Source of the DNA: Methylobacterium sp. Leaf465 | GTDB lineage: Bacteria > Pseudomonadota > Alphaproteobacteria > Rhizobiales > Beijerinckiaceae | Reading direction: 5' to 3' | Length of the DNA stretch: 64,000 bases | NCBI RefSeq assembly: GCF_001424705.1 | Contig: NZ_LMRA01000007.1 | Span: 161,033-225,032 of the forward strand | Shown here: in pieces, positions 8,043 to 16,309 of the stretch | Layout: each line of letters starts with the position of its first letter | Numbering within the stretch: position 1 is the stretch's first letter | Made by a program: the position numbers and the translations under genes | Notes under the pieces: generated by a model | Told to the model about the DNA's origin: nothing | The model's input: the letters and a program-made list of their open reading frames with translations, nothing else | Database searches by the model: none

Positions 8043-9748
8043 ACACCCTCGGTGCCACCAGTCCCGGCCCCCGCGCCCTGTCGGACGCGCCCGGCCCCCG
8101 CGGCGCAGGCTCGGAGACGCCGGAGGTGCCCCGCGATGCCTTCGGGGCCGTGCTGGGCGCCCTCGGGGGAGGACGCAACGCGGACGAGACGCCCACGCCG
8201 GAAGCCGACCGGCCGGGCCGCCGCCGCGACGACGAGGCGGCCCCGGCCCCGTCCGGTGAGGAGACCGATCCGCTGGCCCTGCTCGCCCTCGTGGTTCCGA
8301 CGGCCGCCCCCGGCGCCGGCGCCCCGGCGCCGAAGCCGCAGGCGATCACCCTCGAGACCCTGGTGGCCCGCGCCTTGCCGGCCCAGGCCCCGGGGCAGGC
8401 CGTGGCCAGCGGCCCGGCGACCCGGCCCGGCGGATCGGACGGTCCGGCCGGGACGGACCCGCGAGCCGGGGCGGACCTGCTGGCCGGGGCGGACCTGCTG
8501 GCCGGGGCGGACCTGCTGGCCGGGACGGACCCGGTCGCCGCCGGCCGCGTGCCGCAGGCCGCGGGCGCCGAGGCGCGGACCCGCATCGCCGTGCTCCAGC
8601 GCGAGACCCACTTCGCGCCGGTGCTTCCGAGCCTCCTCGGCGGATCGCGGGCGGCCGTCCCGGCGCCGGGCGCGCCCGGCCTGCCCGATGCTGCCGCGCT
8701 CCTGCCCGCCGCCGCTGGGGGGCTGCCCGCCGCCGCGGGGGGCTTGGCCGCCGCCGCGGGGGGCCTGGCCGCCGCCGCGGGGGGCCTGGCTCCCGGCGAA
8801 GCCGCCGCTGCGGTCGGCCCGACCCCGGCCGCGCCGCCCACCGGCCCGGCAAACCTGCCCGCATCGGGCGCCCCCGTCCTTCCGGCGCAGCCCCCGACGC
8901 AGGGCGCCCTCGTCTCCGCGACCGCGGCGGCCGCCCCCGCGCGCGCGCCGGGATCGCTCTCGGGCGACGCCGTCATGCCCGCGCGCGATCCCGTCCGTGG
9001 CGGCGCAGGACCGGGCGCGATCGAGCGGCCCCCCGCGACACCCTCTCCGATCCTGCGCGTCGATCCGGTGGCGGCGTCCGCCGAGACCGGCACCGCGGCC
9101 GCGCGCGCGGCCCGGAGCAGCCTCGCGCCGGCCCTGCCGGGCGTTGCCGACGCGAACCTGTCTACCCCCCTGACCTTGCCGGCCGGGTCCCTGTCCGGCC
9201 CGGCCGCCGCGCCGGCCCAGCAGGTGGCCGCCGCCGTCCTGGCGGAGCTGCCGCGCGGACCGGCCGGGGCCGTCCCCGGCGCGCTGCCCGGGGCTCCGAC
9301 GGGGGAGGGCCCCCTGAAGCTTCTCACGCTGCAGCTTCATCCGGCGGACCTCGGCACCGTTCTGGTGCGGATGCGCCTGCGCGACGGCCAGCTCGAGATG
9401 AGTCTTCAGGCCAGCCGCGAGGACTCGGCGCGCCTGCTCCGCGAGGGCGGCGAGGTCCTCAACGATCTCCTGCGCCAGGGCGGCTACCGGCCCGAGAGCG
9501 TCACCGTCACCGTCGCGTCGCCCCCGGCCGACGGCCGGGGCGCATCGGGGAATCCAGGCTCGCAACAGGGACAGGGCGCACAGGGCTTCCCGGGCCAGGG
9601 CGAGTCCGGTGCGAACCAGGGCCGCCCCACCCCGGACCAGGCCGGGCGCCGGTCCTCCCCGGGCGGCGATCCGGCCGCCTCCGACCTCCACGAGCGGATG
9701 CATGAGAGCGTTTCGAGCAGCCCTGATCGCAGCGGCGTTTACCTCTAG
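8039..9748 (+). CDS. fliK: Flagellar hook-length control protein FliK
   Basis: FliK measures hook length and switches export specificity. The C-terminal domain (about residues 420-510) carries the family pattern TLQLHPADLGTVLVRMRL followed by an Arg-containing helix and a Leu-rich end. The N-terminal two thirds is low-complexity Ala/Pro/Gly with internal repeats, as expected for the ruler region. The TTG at 8039 overlaps the motC stop and is the only sensible start. The 3' end overlaps the first 47 bases of the lytic transglycosylase gene. Confidence 0.88.
   Translation: MNTLGATSPGPRALSDAPGPRGAGSETPEVPRDAFGAVLGALGGGRNADETPTPEADRPGRRRDDEAAPAPSGEETDPLALLALVVPTAAPGAGAPAPKPQAITLETLVARALPAQAPGQAVASGPATRPGGSDGPAGTDPRAGADLLAGADLLAGADLLAGTDPVAAGRVPQAAGAEARTRIAVLQRETHFAPVLPSLLGGSRAAVPAPGAPGLPDAAALLPAAAGGLPAAAGGLAAAAGGLAAAAGGLAPGEAAAAVGPTPAAPPTGPANLPASGAPVLPAQPPTQGALVSATAAAAPARAPGSLSGDAVMPARDPVRGGAGPGAIERPPATPSPILRVDPVAASAETGTAAARAARSSLAPALPGVADANLSTPLTLPAGSLSGPAAAPAQQVAAAVLAELPRGPAGAVPGALPGAPTGEGPLKLLTLQLHPADLGTVLVRMRLRDGQLEMSLQASREDSARLLREGGEVLNDLLRQGGYRPESVTVTVASPPADGRGASGNPGSQQGQGAQGFPGQGESGANQGRPTPDQAGRRSSPGGDPAASDLHERMHESVSSSPDRSGVYL
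8465..8525 (+). repeat. 18-base tandem repeats in the fliK ruler region
   Basis: About three copies of an 18-base unit (core GCGGACCTGCTGGCCGGG) lie in tandem and encode a repeated GADLLA block. A second set of about 21-base GC-rich repeats encoding AAAGGLA lies at roughly 8705-8793. Both keep the reading frame. Confidence 0.85.
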
Positions 9749-10325
9749 CCCCGGCCTGGCCGTCTCCGGTCTGGGCGGGGCGCTGGCCAACAGCGCCCCG
9801 CCGGTGCCGGGAAAGGCCGCGGCGCTGCCGGCCTCGGCCAATATCTGCGAGCGGGAGATGGCGGGGGCCTCGGCCAAGCACGGGGTGCCGCTCGGCGTCC
9901 TCTACGCGGTCGGCTTGACGGAGAGCGGCCGGCGCGGCTCGCTGCAGCCCTATGCCATGAACATCCAGGGCCGGGCCTATTTCGGCACCAGCGCCGCCGA
10001 CGTGATGAGCCAGCTCGCCCAGGCGCGGGCGAGCGGAATCAAGCTCGTCGACCTCGGCTGCATGCAGATCAACCACCACTATCACCGCGAGAAGTTCGCC
10101 AGCCTGGAGGCGATGATCGATCCGCGCCAGAACGTCGAGTACGCGACCCTGTTCCTGAAGCAGCTGAAGGCGCGCGAGGGCAGCTGGACCCTGGCGGTGG
10201 CGCGCTATCATGCGGGTCCGAACAACAATCCGGCCCAGAAGCAGTATGTCTGCCGGGTCATCACCAACATGGTGGCCACGGGCTTCGGCGCCTGGACGCC
10301 GGGGGCGCGCAGCTTCTGCCAGTAA
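9702..10325 (+). CDS. Flagellum-associated lytic transglycosylase (SLT domain)
   Basis: This is a 207-residue secreted protein with a signal peptide (RAFRAALIAAAF) and an SLT-type lytic transglycosylase domain. Visible motifs are GVLYAVGLTESG with the candidate catalytic Glu, then LGCMQINHHYH, and near the end AVARYHAG. It probably opens peptidoglycan locally so that the rod can pass. The ATG at 9702 was chosen because it directly precedes the signal sequence; it overlaps the fliK 3' end out of frame. It is the last gene of the plus-strand flagellar arm. Confidence 0.88.
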   Translation: MRAFRAALIAAAFTSSPGLAVSGLGGALANSAPPVPGKAAALPASANICEREMAGASAKHGVPLGVLYAVGLTESGRRGSLQPYAMNIQGRAYFGTSAADVMSQLAQARASGIKLVDLGCMQINHHYHREKFASLEAMIDPRQNVEYATLFLKQLKAREGSWTLAVARYHAGPNNNPAQKQYVCRVITNMVATGFGAWTPGARSFCQ

Positions 10326-10464
10326 GGCGCGCGCGCATTGGGGACTCCGTCGGAGCCTCCTCTCGCGCCACGCCCCGTCCGAGCCCCCTTGTGGCCTGGA
10401 CGGCCTCCGGGGCCCGCCAGGTGGCGCCGACTTTGCGAGCGTCCCGGCTCAGGAAGGAACGCCC

Positions 10465-10821
10465 ATGGCCTTTGCCTGCACCATCCCCGCGGTCGCCACC
10501 CTCCAGCAGGACGACGCGACCGTGCGCATCACGCGGTGGGATTTCGCGCCCGGCGCGGTCACTGGCTGGCACGAGCACGGATGGCCCTACTTCGTCGTGA
10601 TGCTGGTGGCCGGGACCCTCAGGGTCCACGACGGCGACCGGGTCACCGACAGCATCCTGGAGGCCGGACAGGCCTATGCCCGCCCGGCCGGCATCCGGCA
10701 CGACGTGATGAACGGCTCCGACCACCCGATCGCCTTCGTCGAGATCGAGGTCAAACGCCCGGAGGCCCTGGTCACGACGGCGGAGCCCGGCGACGGGCCG
10801 TCCCCGCCGGCAGGGTCCTGA
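10465..10821 (+). CDS. Small cupin-domain protein
   Basis: A 118-residue single-domain cupin. The first cupin motif is visible as GWHEHGWPYFVVMLVAGTL, with metal-binding His residues. The second is GQAYARPAGIRHDVMNG. A good ribosome-binding sequence (AGGAAGGA) precedes the ATG. The substrate cannot be predicted. It is separated from the flagellar genes by 139 bases and is probably unrelated to motility. Confidence 0.85.
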   Translation: MAFACTIPAVATLQQDDATVRITRWDFAPGAVTGWHEHGWPYFVVMLVAGTLRVHDGDRVTDSILEAGQAYARPAGIRHDVMNGSDHPIAFVEIEVKRPEALVTTAEPGDGPSPPAGS

Positions 10822-10846
10822 GCCGTCCCGGGGCTCGGGCGCGTCC

Positions 10847-11104
10847 TCACGCGGAGGCCGCCCATCGCTCCTGCATCAGCTGCATCGACGGCGGCAGGCC
10901 GAGGACACGGCGATAGACGGCGATGCGCCGCAAGGCCTTCTGCTGTTCCCGACCCGATTGGGCGCGACACATCCGTTCCGCGGACCCCAGCAGCATATCG
11001 GCGTCACGGGCTGGCAGGGCCGCCAGGGTCTGTAGCGCGGGGAGAGCCGACCGGGACATGTGCATGAACACGGAACGTCCGGCGCGCCGGCTTTCGGCCG
11101 TCAC
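10847..11104 (-). CDS. Small hypothetical protein
   Basis: An 85-residue ORF with a GTG start and an alternative ATG 14 codons in. The helical, Arg/Leu/Ala-rich sequence (DADMLLGSAERMCRAQSG) looks protein-like, but no family is recognised. Its GTG overlaps the stop of another small ORF upstream (GTGA), which suggests a two-gene transcript. It converges on the cupin gene. Confidence 0.5.
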   Translation of the reverse strand: MTAESRRAGRSVFMHMSRSALPALQTLAALPARDADMLLGSAERMCRAQSGREQQKALRRIAVYRRVLGLPPSMQLMQERWAASA

Positions 11105-11292
11105 GGCTGCGTGAGCGGGCGAATGTGGTAAATAGATTCCTCCGCCCCTCGGCGTTTGGGGAGGACGATGCGCAAGGAGCGGGCCGCTGAATCACGGCGA
11201 CGGCCGCGCCCGATCAGGGATCGGCCGGCGAGCCGCTCTTGCAAGCACAGGCGCGCGATCGGTGGGGCGGATGCTGATGAACCGCGGCGCAT
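11101..11292 (-). CDS. Possible small Arg-rich protein
   Basis: A 63-codon ORF whose ATG follows GGTGAG at a workable distance and lies just downstream of an AT-rich stretch. The product is basic and resembles no family known to me. The main support is its GTGA coupling to the downstream small ORF. It could be spurious. Confidence 0.28.
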   Translation of the reverse strand: MRRGSSASAPPIARLCLQERLAGRSLIGRGRRRDSAARSLRIVLPKRRGAEESIYHIRPLTQP

Positions 11293-11564
11293 GTGCTGTT
11301 TCTCACCTGAGAACATCAAAATACGATTGAGAGACGCGAAAATTAAATTTGGGCGACCAAATCTTCCATTTCAGGCCTATGCTCTGAAGACATGGCTCTT
11401 GGCGTCAAAGCCTCCGAACCCTCCTCTGGAGCATGCGCTATAGTGGTCGGACGCTGAGGCCTTCGCATTATGGTGCGTTGCAAAATGAGCAAGTCGCAGC
11501 GCACAAAAATGTGGTTTCATCTCCTCAACGGCCGGCACGTCGCCAGCCAAACCGGAGATTTCAG
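11293..11564. other. AT-rich intergenic segment
   Basis: From about 11310 to 11400 the base composition falls well below that of the surroundings, with runs such as AAAATTAAATTTGGG. No convincing gene is seen. The segment may hold promoters for the small ORFs on either side. Confidence 0.5.
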
Positions 11565-11813
11565 ATGCGCGCGACCCGCCTCTTCGCCCTGACCGTCCTC
11601 GCGTCGGCCACCGTCGCCACCGGCGCGGCCCAGGCGGGCGAGGCCCTCTACCTGACGCCCCCGCTGTTCCGTGAGCAGGCGCGCGAGACCCAGCAGGTGC
11701 GGACTCTCAGCGACCTGACCACCACCCCTCAGCCCGTCGCCCCCGCGAAGGCCGCCACCGCCCCGCAGAGCACGCTGGCCGGCAGCGAAGTCGAAACGAC
11801 GGGCTCCTTCTGA
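11565..11813 (+). CDS. Small secreted hypothetical protein
   Basis: An 82-residue protein with a clear signal peptide (ATRLFALTVLASATVATGAA, cleavage probably after AQA) and a Thr/Pro/Gln-rich mature part ending in ETTGSF. The ATG follows a GGAG sequence. No function is recognised; it is presumably periplasmic or exported. Confidence 0.7.
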   Translation: MRATRLFALTVLASATVATGAAQAGEALYLTPPLFREQARETQQVRTLSDLTTTPQPVAPAKAATAPQSTLAGSEVETTGSF

Positions 11814-11946
11814 GGAAGAGACCGACCGCCGCGACCCTGCGGTCCATCCGCCGAGGTCGTCGAACCCGGGCTCATCGGGCGATCCCCTGAAGGATCCGCC
11901 CCGGTGGGCCCGTTTCGTTGTGCATCGGCGTCGCGGCAGGCGGGGC

Positions 11947-12630
11947 TCAGCCGACGAAGGTGTAGCCCATGAAGCGCTTGGCCTCGATCGGGTCGTAGCC
12001 GAGGCGCTGGCTGAGCTTCTTGCGCAGCTTGCTGACGTGGCCCTCGATGACGCTCTCCTCGACGCCGTTGCTGTAGACGCCGTAGACGATGTTGTAGATC
12101 TGCGACTTGGTCATCCGCCGGCCCCGGTTGCGCACCAGGCACTCCAGGATGTGGCGCTCGCGCCGCGGCAGGGGCAGCACCGCGCCGTCCACCTCGGGAT
12201 CGCGGCCATCGAAATGCACCTTCAGGCGCTCGGGCTCGGGCGGCGCCTCGCGGACCGGGCCGGCCTGCGCGTTCACCCGGCGCCAGATCGCCTCGGAGCG
12301 TGCCAGGATCTCCCGGATATGGACGGGCTTGGGCAGTACGTCGTCGATGCCGGCCTCGAAGAGCTGCAGGGTCTGGTCGAGGGAGCGCACGTCGCTCAGG
12401 GCGATGATGGGGGCGCGCGACAGCTTGCGGATCAGCGTGGCGCACTTCGCCCGGCCCTCGAAATCGCCCAGGAGGAAGCCCTGGATCGCCTCGCGGTCGA
12501 CCCGGGAGGAAGACTGGAACCAGTGGGTGAATTCCTGCGGGTCGAGGCCGAGGGAGGAGATGCCCTCGCGGTCGAAGCTCGCCTTGTAGCCGGAATTCAC
12601 CGAAGGCCGCTCGTCGACCAGGACATACAT
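11947..12630 (-). CDS. ftcR: Flagellar transcriptional regulator FtcR
   Basis: FtcR is an OmpR-like response regulator that activates flagellar genes in Brucella and other Hyphomicrobiales. The 227 residues begin MYVLVDERPSVNSGY. The receiver-like domain lacks the usual N-terminal acidic pair, as is typical for FtcR. The C-terminal winged helix shows RRERHILECLVRNRGRRM and EGHVSKLRKKL. The ATG at 12630 precedes the family N-terminus; 22 further upstream codons are open but not family-like. It is read toward the small secreted protein and away from the flhB operon. Confidence 0.9.
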   Translation of the reverse strand: MYVLVDERPSVNSGYKASFDREGISSLGLDPQEFTHWFQSSSRVDREAIQGFLLGDFEGRAKCATLIRKLSRAPIIALSDVRSLDQTLQLFEAGIDDVLPKPVHIREILARSEAIWRRVNAQAGPVREAPPEPERLKVHFDGRDPEVDGAVLPLPRRERHILECLVRNRGRRMTKSQIYNIVYGVYSNGVEESVIEGHVSKLRKKLSQRLGYDPIEAKRFMGYTFVG

Positions 12631-12923
12631 CGGCAATCTCCGGATGATCTTGCGACGGTCGGGGGTATGCTGGGTTACAACTGGACAGCGAAACAATCAG
12701 GGGTCGGTACGGAGCCTTGCACGTCGCTCCTCAAGTCCAGCCTGGCTGAGGGAATCGCCTATCATTTAGCAATGTCGGGCATCGCCGGCGCCGTCAATGA
12801 GGTTCGGGTCACACGCGGATGTGATCGCGCGATCGACGCGTCGACAAACGGTCGCGGTGCGGGCGAGGAGCTGCGAGGACGCGGCCGGGCCGGATGGATC
12901 GGGCCGGTGCGCCCGGCCTCCGC
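12631..12923. other. Intergenic region upstream of ftcR
   Basis: No gene is supported here. The part next to ftcR is locally AT-richer (around 12670-12775) and is the likely place for the ftcR promoter. No clear -35/-10 pair or operator was identified. Confidence 0.4.
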
Positions 12924-13376
12924 TCAGGCGGCGGCGCGGGTCAGGCGGGCCCCGGCGAGGGCCGTCTCGAAGCCGTCGAGGCAGAAGGTCGGGCCCTGGT
13001 CGGCCAGGATCCGCTGGATCGCGACGCCCACGTAGACGCCGTCGAGGATGAGCTTGAAGAACACCGTCACGGGTTCGGTGACGAACTCCATGTCGAGCAC
13101 CACGGTGAGCGAGCGGCCCCAGTCGAACCGGACGTCGGCCCCGTCCGCGTACGCGATGGTCGCTTCCTTGAAGAACGGCTCGGCGGAGGAGGCGACGAGG
13201 TCGGCGATGTTCCCGTGCCGGGCGGCCTGCACCCAGCCGATCAGGATGCCGCCGTCGAGGAGGCAGAGTTCCGCGATGAAGTCCCGGATCGCGTTGGCGA
13301 AGACGCGCTCGGCATCGGCGAGCACGTCCGGGACGTCCACGCACAGGGCTCCGGGGGAGGAAGACGCCTCGGTCAT
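12924..13376 (-). CDS. Conserved-looking hypothetical protein coupled to flhB
   Basis: A 150-residue protein without signal peptide or strong membrane helix. Acidic and aromatic segments alternate (FANAIRDFIAELCLLDGG, WGRSLTVVLDMEFVTEP). The ATG overlaps the flhB stop as ATGA, so it is the last gene of the motA-to-flhB transcript. I do not recognise the family. The location suggests a cytoplasmic flagellar accessory protein, which is inference only. Confidence 0.7.
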   Translation of the reverse strand: MTEASSSPGALCVDVPDVLADAERVFANAIRDFIAELCLLDGGILIGWVQAARHGNIADLVASSAEPFFKEATIAYADGADVRFDWGRSLTVVLDMEFVTEPVTVFFKLILDGVYVGVAIQRILADQGPTFCLDGFETALAGARLTRAAA

Positions 13377-14437
13377 CAGCGAGCCTTCGAGAACAGGAAG
13401 AACAGGATCTGAGCCACTGCGCTGTAGAACTCCGCGGGAATCATCTGGTCCACCTCGACACTGTCGTACAGGGACCTTGCGAGAGGCTTGTCTTCCACGA
13501 CCGCAATGCCGTTCGCCTCGGCGATTTCTCGGATGTGGAGCGCCACGAGGTCCTTTCCCTTGGCGAGAACGAGAGGCGCGGGCTGTTCGTCGCGCGCATA
13601 CCGGAGCGCGATCGCGTAGTGCGTCGGATTGGCGATGACCACGGTGGCCTGCTTCACATTGGCGAGCATGCGCTTGCGGGAGCGGTCCTGGGCCAGGGAG
13701 CGCAGGCGGCTCTTCACCAGGGGATCGCCCTCGGTCTGCTTGTGCTCGTCCTTGAGGTCCTGCTTCGACATCCGCAGGGAGCGCTGCCAGCGCAGGCGCG
13801 ACCAGACCAGGTCGGCGGCCACGATGACGATGGTGGCGATGCAGACGACGGAAACGAGCCGGATCGAGACGGTGAGGATGAGGTCCGGGATCTGGCTCGG
13901 GTCGGTGAACATGGCACTCACGGCTTTGCTGCCCTCCGAGCGCAGGAGCAGCAGGCAGACGAGACTGATGCTTAAAAATTTAAGGACCGATTTCAGGAAC
14001 TCGAGCTGACCCGCTTTTCCGAAGATTCGTCCCCAGCCCGCCGCCGGCGAGATGCGCGACCATTGCGGGCGGATGCGTTCGCCCACGAGGCTCGGCACGT
14101 TCTGGATCAGGGCGGAGACGAGGCCGCAGAGGCCGAGGATCAGCACGACCGGGATCAGGAAGCGTGCGGCCGCCACCGCGGTTCCTTCGAGAATCCGGGC
14201 GACGTCCTGATTGTTCTCCAGGGCGAAATCGCGGGGATGGTCGAAGAAGGGCGCGAGCGCCTGCATCAGGGGCGTGACCGCGTCGCGCACGACGAAGCTG
14301 AGGGCGATGAGCAGGCCAAGGATCGAGGCGAAGATGGGGGCCTCCCGGGAGAACGGGACGTTGCCCTTCTCGACGGCCTCCCGGATCTTCCGCTCGGTGG
14401 CGGCTTCGGTCTTGCTCTCCTGATCCTCGTCGGACAT
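13376..14437 (-). CDS. flhB: Flagellar export switch protein FlhB
   Basis: FlhB is the inner-membrane export component that switches substrate class through autocleavage. The 353 residues include the N-terminal DQESKTEAATERKIREA, four membrane segments between about residues 35 and 212, and the cytoplasmic domain with the autocleavage motif NPTH at residues 270-273 followed by YAIALRY. The stop overlaps the downstream ORF; the start lies 27 bases after fliG. Confidence 0.97.
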   Translation of the reverse strand: MSDEDQESKTEAATERKIREAVEKGNVPFSREAPIFASILGLLIALSFVVRDAVTPLMQALAPFFDHPRDFALENNQDVARILEGTAVAAARFLIPVVLILGLCGLVSALIQNVPSLVGERIRPQWSRISPAAGWGRIFGKAGQLEFLKSVLKFLSISLVCLLLLRSEGSKAVSAMFTDPSQIPDLILTVSIRLVSVVCIATIVIVAADLVWSRLRWQRSLRMSKQDLKDEHKQTEGDPLVKSRLRSLAQDRSRKRMLANVKQATVVIANPTHYAIALRYARDEQPAPLVLAKGKDLVALHIREIAEANGIAVVEDKPLARSLYDSVEVDQMIPAEFYSAVAQILFFLFSKAR

Positions 14438-14464
14438 CGCTCACGCCGGGTCGGGCCACCGTCC

Positions 14465-15532
14465 CTAGCGGACGAGGGCCTCGACCTCGTCCCCGGAATT
14501 GATCTCCAGCTCGCCGCGCCCGGCCATCTCGAGGGCGAGGTCGGTGATGCTGCGGCGGGCCTCGGTCACGTCCTTCTGCGCGGCCGGCTCGCCGCCGTTC
14601 AGCTCGTGCTCGACCATGCGGCGGACGCGGGCGGAGAGGGCGCCGAGGATGACGCCGCGGAACTCCGCGTCGGTGCCCTTGAGCGCCAGGACCAGGCGGT
14701 CGTTGGGCACGGCGTCGAACAGCGTGGTCCGGGCACGGGGCTGGAGCTTCACGATGTCGTCGAAGGTGAAGAGCAGGCCTTTGAGGATCTCCACGGATTT
14801 CGGGCGCGACTCGGACAGGCTGGTGAGCACCTCGTCGATCTGGGTCCGCTCCATCTTGTTGATGATGTCGGCCATCTTCGCGTGGGTGTCGGCCCCGCCG
14901 TTGCGGGCGCCGCTGGCGAGGAGGTCCTCGTGCAGGGCGCGCTCGACGGTGGCGATCACCGCGTCGCAGACCGGCTTGAAGCTCAGCATCCGCCGCATCA
15001 CCGTGTTGCGGGTGGGCTGGGGCAGGTGGGCCATCACCTTGGCGGCCGCCGCGGGCTTCAGGCGGGACAGCACGAGGGCCGCGGTCTGGGGATGCTCCTT
15101 GATCAGGTAGCTCGCGATCACGCCCTCGGAGACCGTGGTCAGGCGCTCCCAGACCGAGCGCGTGGCGTCCCCCCGGACGTCGGCCAGGATCTCGGCCACC
15201 TGGTCGGCGGGGAGCAGGCCGGTGAGGAGCTTCTCCACCTCCGACGCGGTGCCGACGAGGCGCCCGTCGGCGGCGAATTCGTGCGAGAACATCTCCACGA
15301 TGTCGTCGAGCTGATGGGCGCTGACGGTGCCGAGCTGCGTCGCCGAGCGCGTGATGCGCCGGATCTCCTCGGGATCGAAGTACTTCAGCAGGCGACCGGC
15401 CGCCGGCTTGCCCATGGCGAGCAGCAGCGCCGCGACCTCGTCCACGGGGTTGAGGTGCCGGTGGACGCCCTGCGTCCGGTGGGGGATCGGCACGCTCGCC
15501 ACGGGTTCGTCCTCAGCCGTTCTGGCCGGCAT
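14465..15532 (-). CDS. fliG: Flagellar motor switch protein FliG
   Basis: FliG is the C-ring protein that contacts MotA and generates torque. The 355 residues show the N-terminal FliF-binding region, the middle-domain motif EHPQTAALVLSRL, and a C-terminal charged helix region. The N-terminus is extended by roughly 25 residues relative to enteric FliG. The gene start overlaps the 3' end of fliN by 20 bases. Confidence 0.96.
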   Translation of the reverse strand: MPARTAEDEPVASVPIPHRTQGVHRHLNPVDEVAALLLAMGKPAAGRLLKYFDPEEIRRITRSATQLGTVSAHQLDDIVEMFSHEFAADGRLVGTASEVEKLLTGLLPADQVAEILADVRGDATRSVWERLTTVSEGVIASYLIKEHPQTAALVLSRLKPAAAAKVMAHLPQPTRNTVMRRMLSFKPVCDAVIATVERALHEDLLASGARNGGADTHAKMADIINKMERTQIDEVLTSLSESRPKSVEILKGLLFTFDDIVKLQPRARTTLFDAVPNDRLVLALKGTDAEFRGVILGALSARVRRMVEHELNGGEPAAQKDVTEARRSITDLALEMAGRGELEINSGDEVEALVR

Positions 15533-15902
15533 CGGCCGGGCCGACGATCTCGGTGAGGGAGACCCCGAAGCGGGAATTGTCCTCCTCGACCACGACGATC
15601 TCGCCCCGGGCGACGACGCGGCCGTTGACCGTGACGTCCACGGGCTCTCCGACCCGGTGGTCGAGGGGCACGATGGCGCCGCGCCCGAGCTTCATCAGGT
15701 TGGCCACCGGCATCGTCGCCGAGCCGAGGACCACCTGGATCAGCACCGGGATGCGCAGGATCGAATCGAGGTTGCGGCCATCGCCGATCCGCGCGTCGCC
15801 GGTCGCCGACCCCTCGGGCGCGACGCTGGGCGAGACGGTCGGAAAGACCGGGGCGGTGCCGGTGGACGCGAGGTCCGCATCGTCGAAGGGGCTGTTGCTC
15901 AT
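15513..15902 (-). CDS. fliN: Flagellar motor switch protein FliN
   Basis: FliN is the small SpoA-domain subunit at the base of the C ring. The 129 residues have an acidic, disordered N-terminus and a typical SpoA core (ILRIPVLIQVVLGSATMPV, LKLGRGAIVPLDHRVGEPV). It overlaps fliG and follows the 99-residue membrane ORF after 107 bases. Confidence 0.95.
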   Translation of the reverse strand: MSNSPFDDADLASTGTAPVFPTVSPSVAPEGSATGDARIGDGRNLDSILRIPVLIQVVLGSATMPVANLMKLGRGAIVPLDHRVGEPVDVTVNGRVVARGEIVVVEEDNSRFGVSLTEIVGPADAGQNG

Positions 15903-16009
15903 CGTCCGCTCGTCAGGGGCTGCAATCGAACGTCAGGGGAAGAGTCGTCTGGCAGCGGAAGGGAAAGGATCGGGTAAACGCGGCCGGGGCGCAAGCGGAT
16001 CGGCCGGCC

Positions 16010-16309
16010 TCAGCCCAGTTGGGGGGCGCGTGTGGCCGCAAGATCGCGTCGGCTCGCCTCTAATTCGGCGAGGGTCTGGCGCGCCTCGCCGATGCGCTGG
16101 TCGAGGGCCTCCAGGATCTCGCGTCCCTCGGTGCTGAAGTTGCGGACCGCGTCGCCCGCCTGGGCGAGGGCCTGGCCCGACTGCGTCAGGATGCGGCCGT
16201 ACTCGGCCTGGGTCCGGTCGAGGCGCTTCAGCTTGAGGTACATCGGCACCACGCAGGCACTCGTCGCCACGAGGGCCACGAGGAGAATGGTGTCAACCCA
16301 CGGTGTCAT
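16010..16309 (-). CDS. Membrane-anchored coiled-coil protein in the C-ring operon
   Basis: A 99-residue protein with one N-terminal membrane helix (DTILLVALVATSACVVPMYL) followed by a Gln/Glu/Arg-rich amphipathic coiled coil. It overlaps the 3' end of fliM by 17 bases and sits between fliM and fliN, so co-expression with the switch complex is likely. No family is recognised. A structural or stator-linked role is possible but unproven. Confidence 0.72.
   Translation of the reverse strand: MTPWVDTILLVALVATSACVVPMYLKLKRLDRTQAEYGRILTQSGQALAQAGDAVRNFSTEGREILEALDQRIGEARQTLAELEASRRDLAATRAPQLG

Noticed and set aside
7766..9877. Long minus-strand ORF opposite fliK
   Set aside because: It is a high-GC shadow frame rich in Arg and Gly without any domain, while the plus strand encodes a good FliK C-terminal domain.
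10326..10464. Extra flagellar gene between the transglycosylase and cupin
   Set aside because: The only open frames are upstream extensions of the cupin ORF with poor composition and no start signal.
11920..13035. 371-codon plus-strand ORF opposite ftcR
   Set aside because: The minus strand encodes FtcR with a clear winged helix; the plus frame shows no fold.
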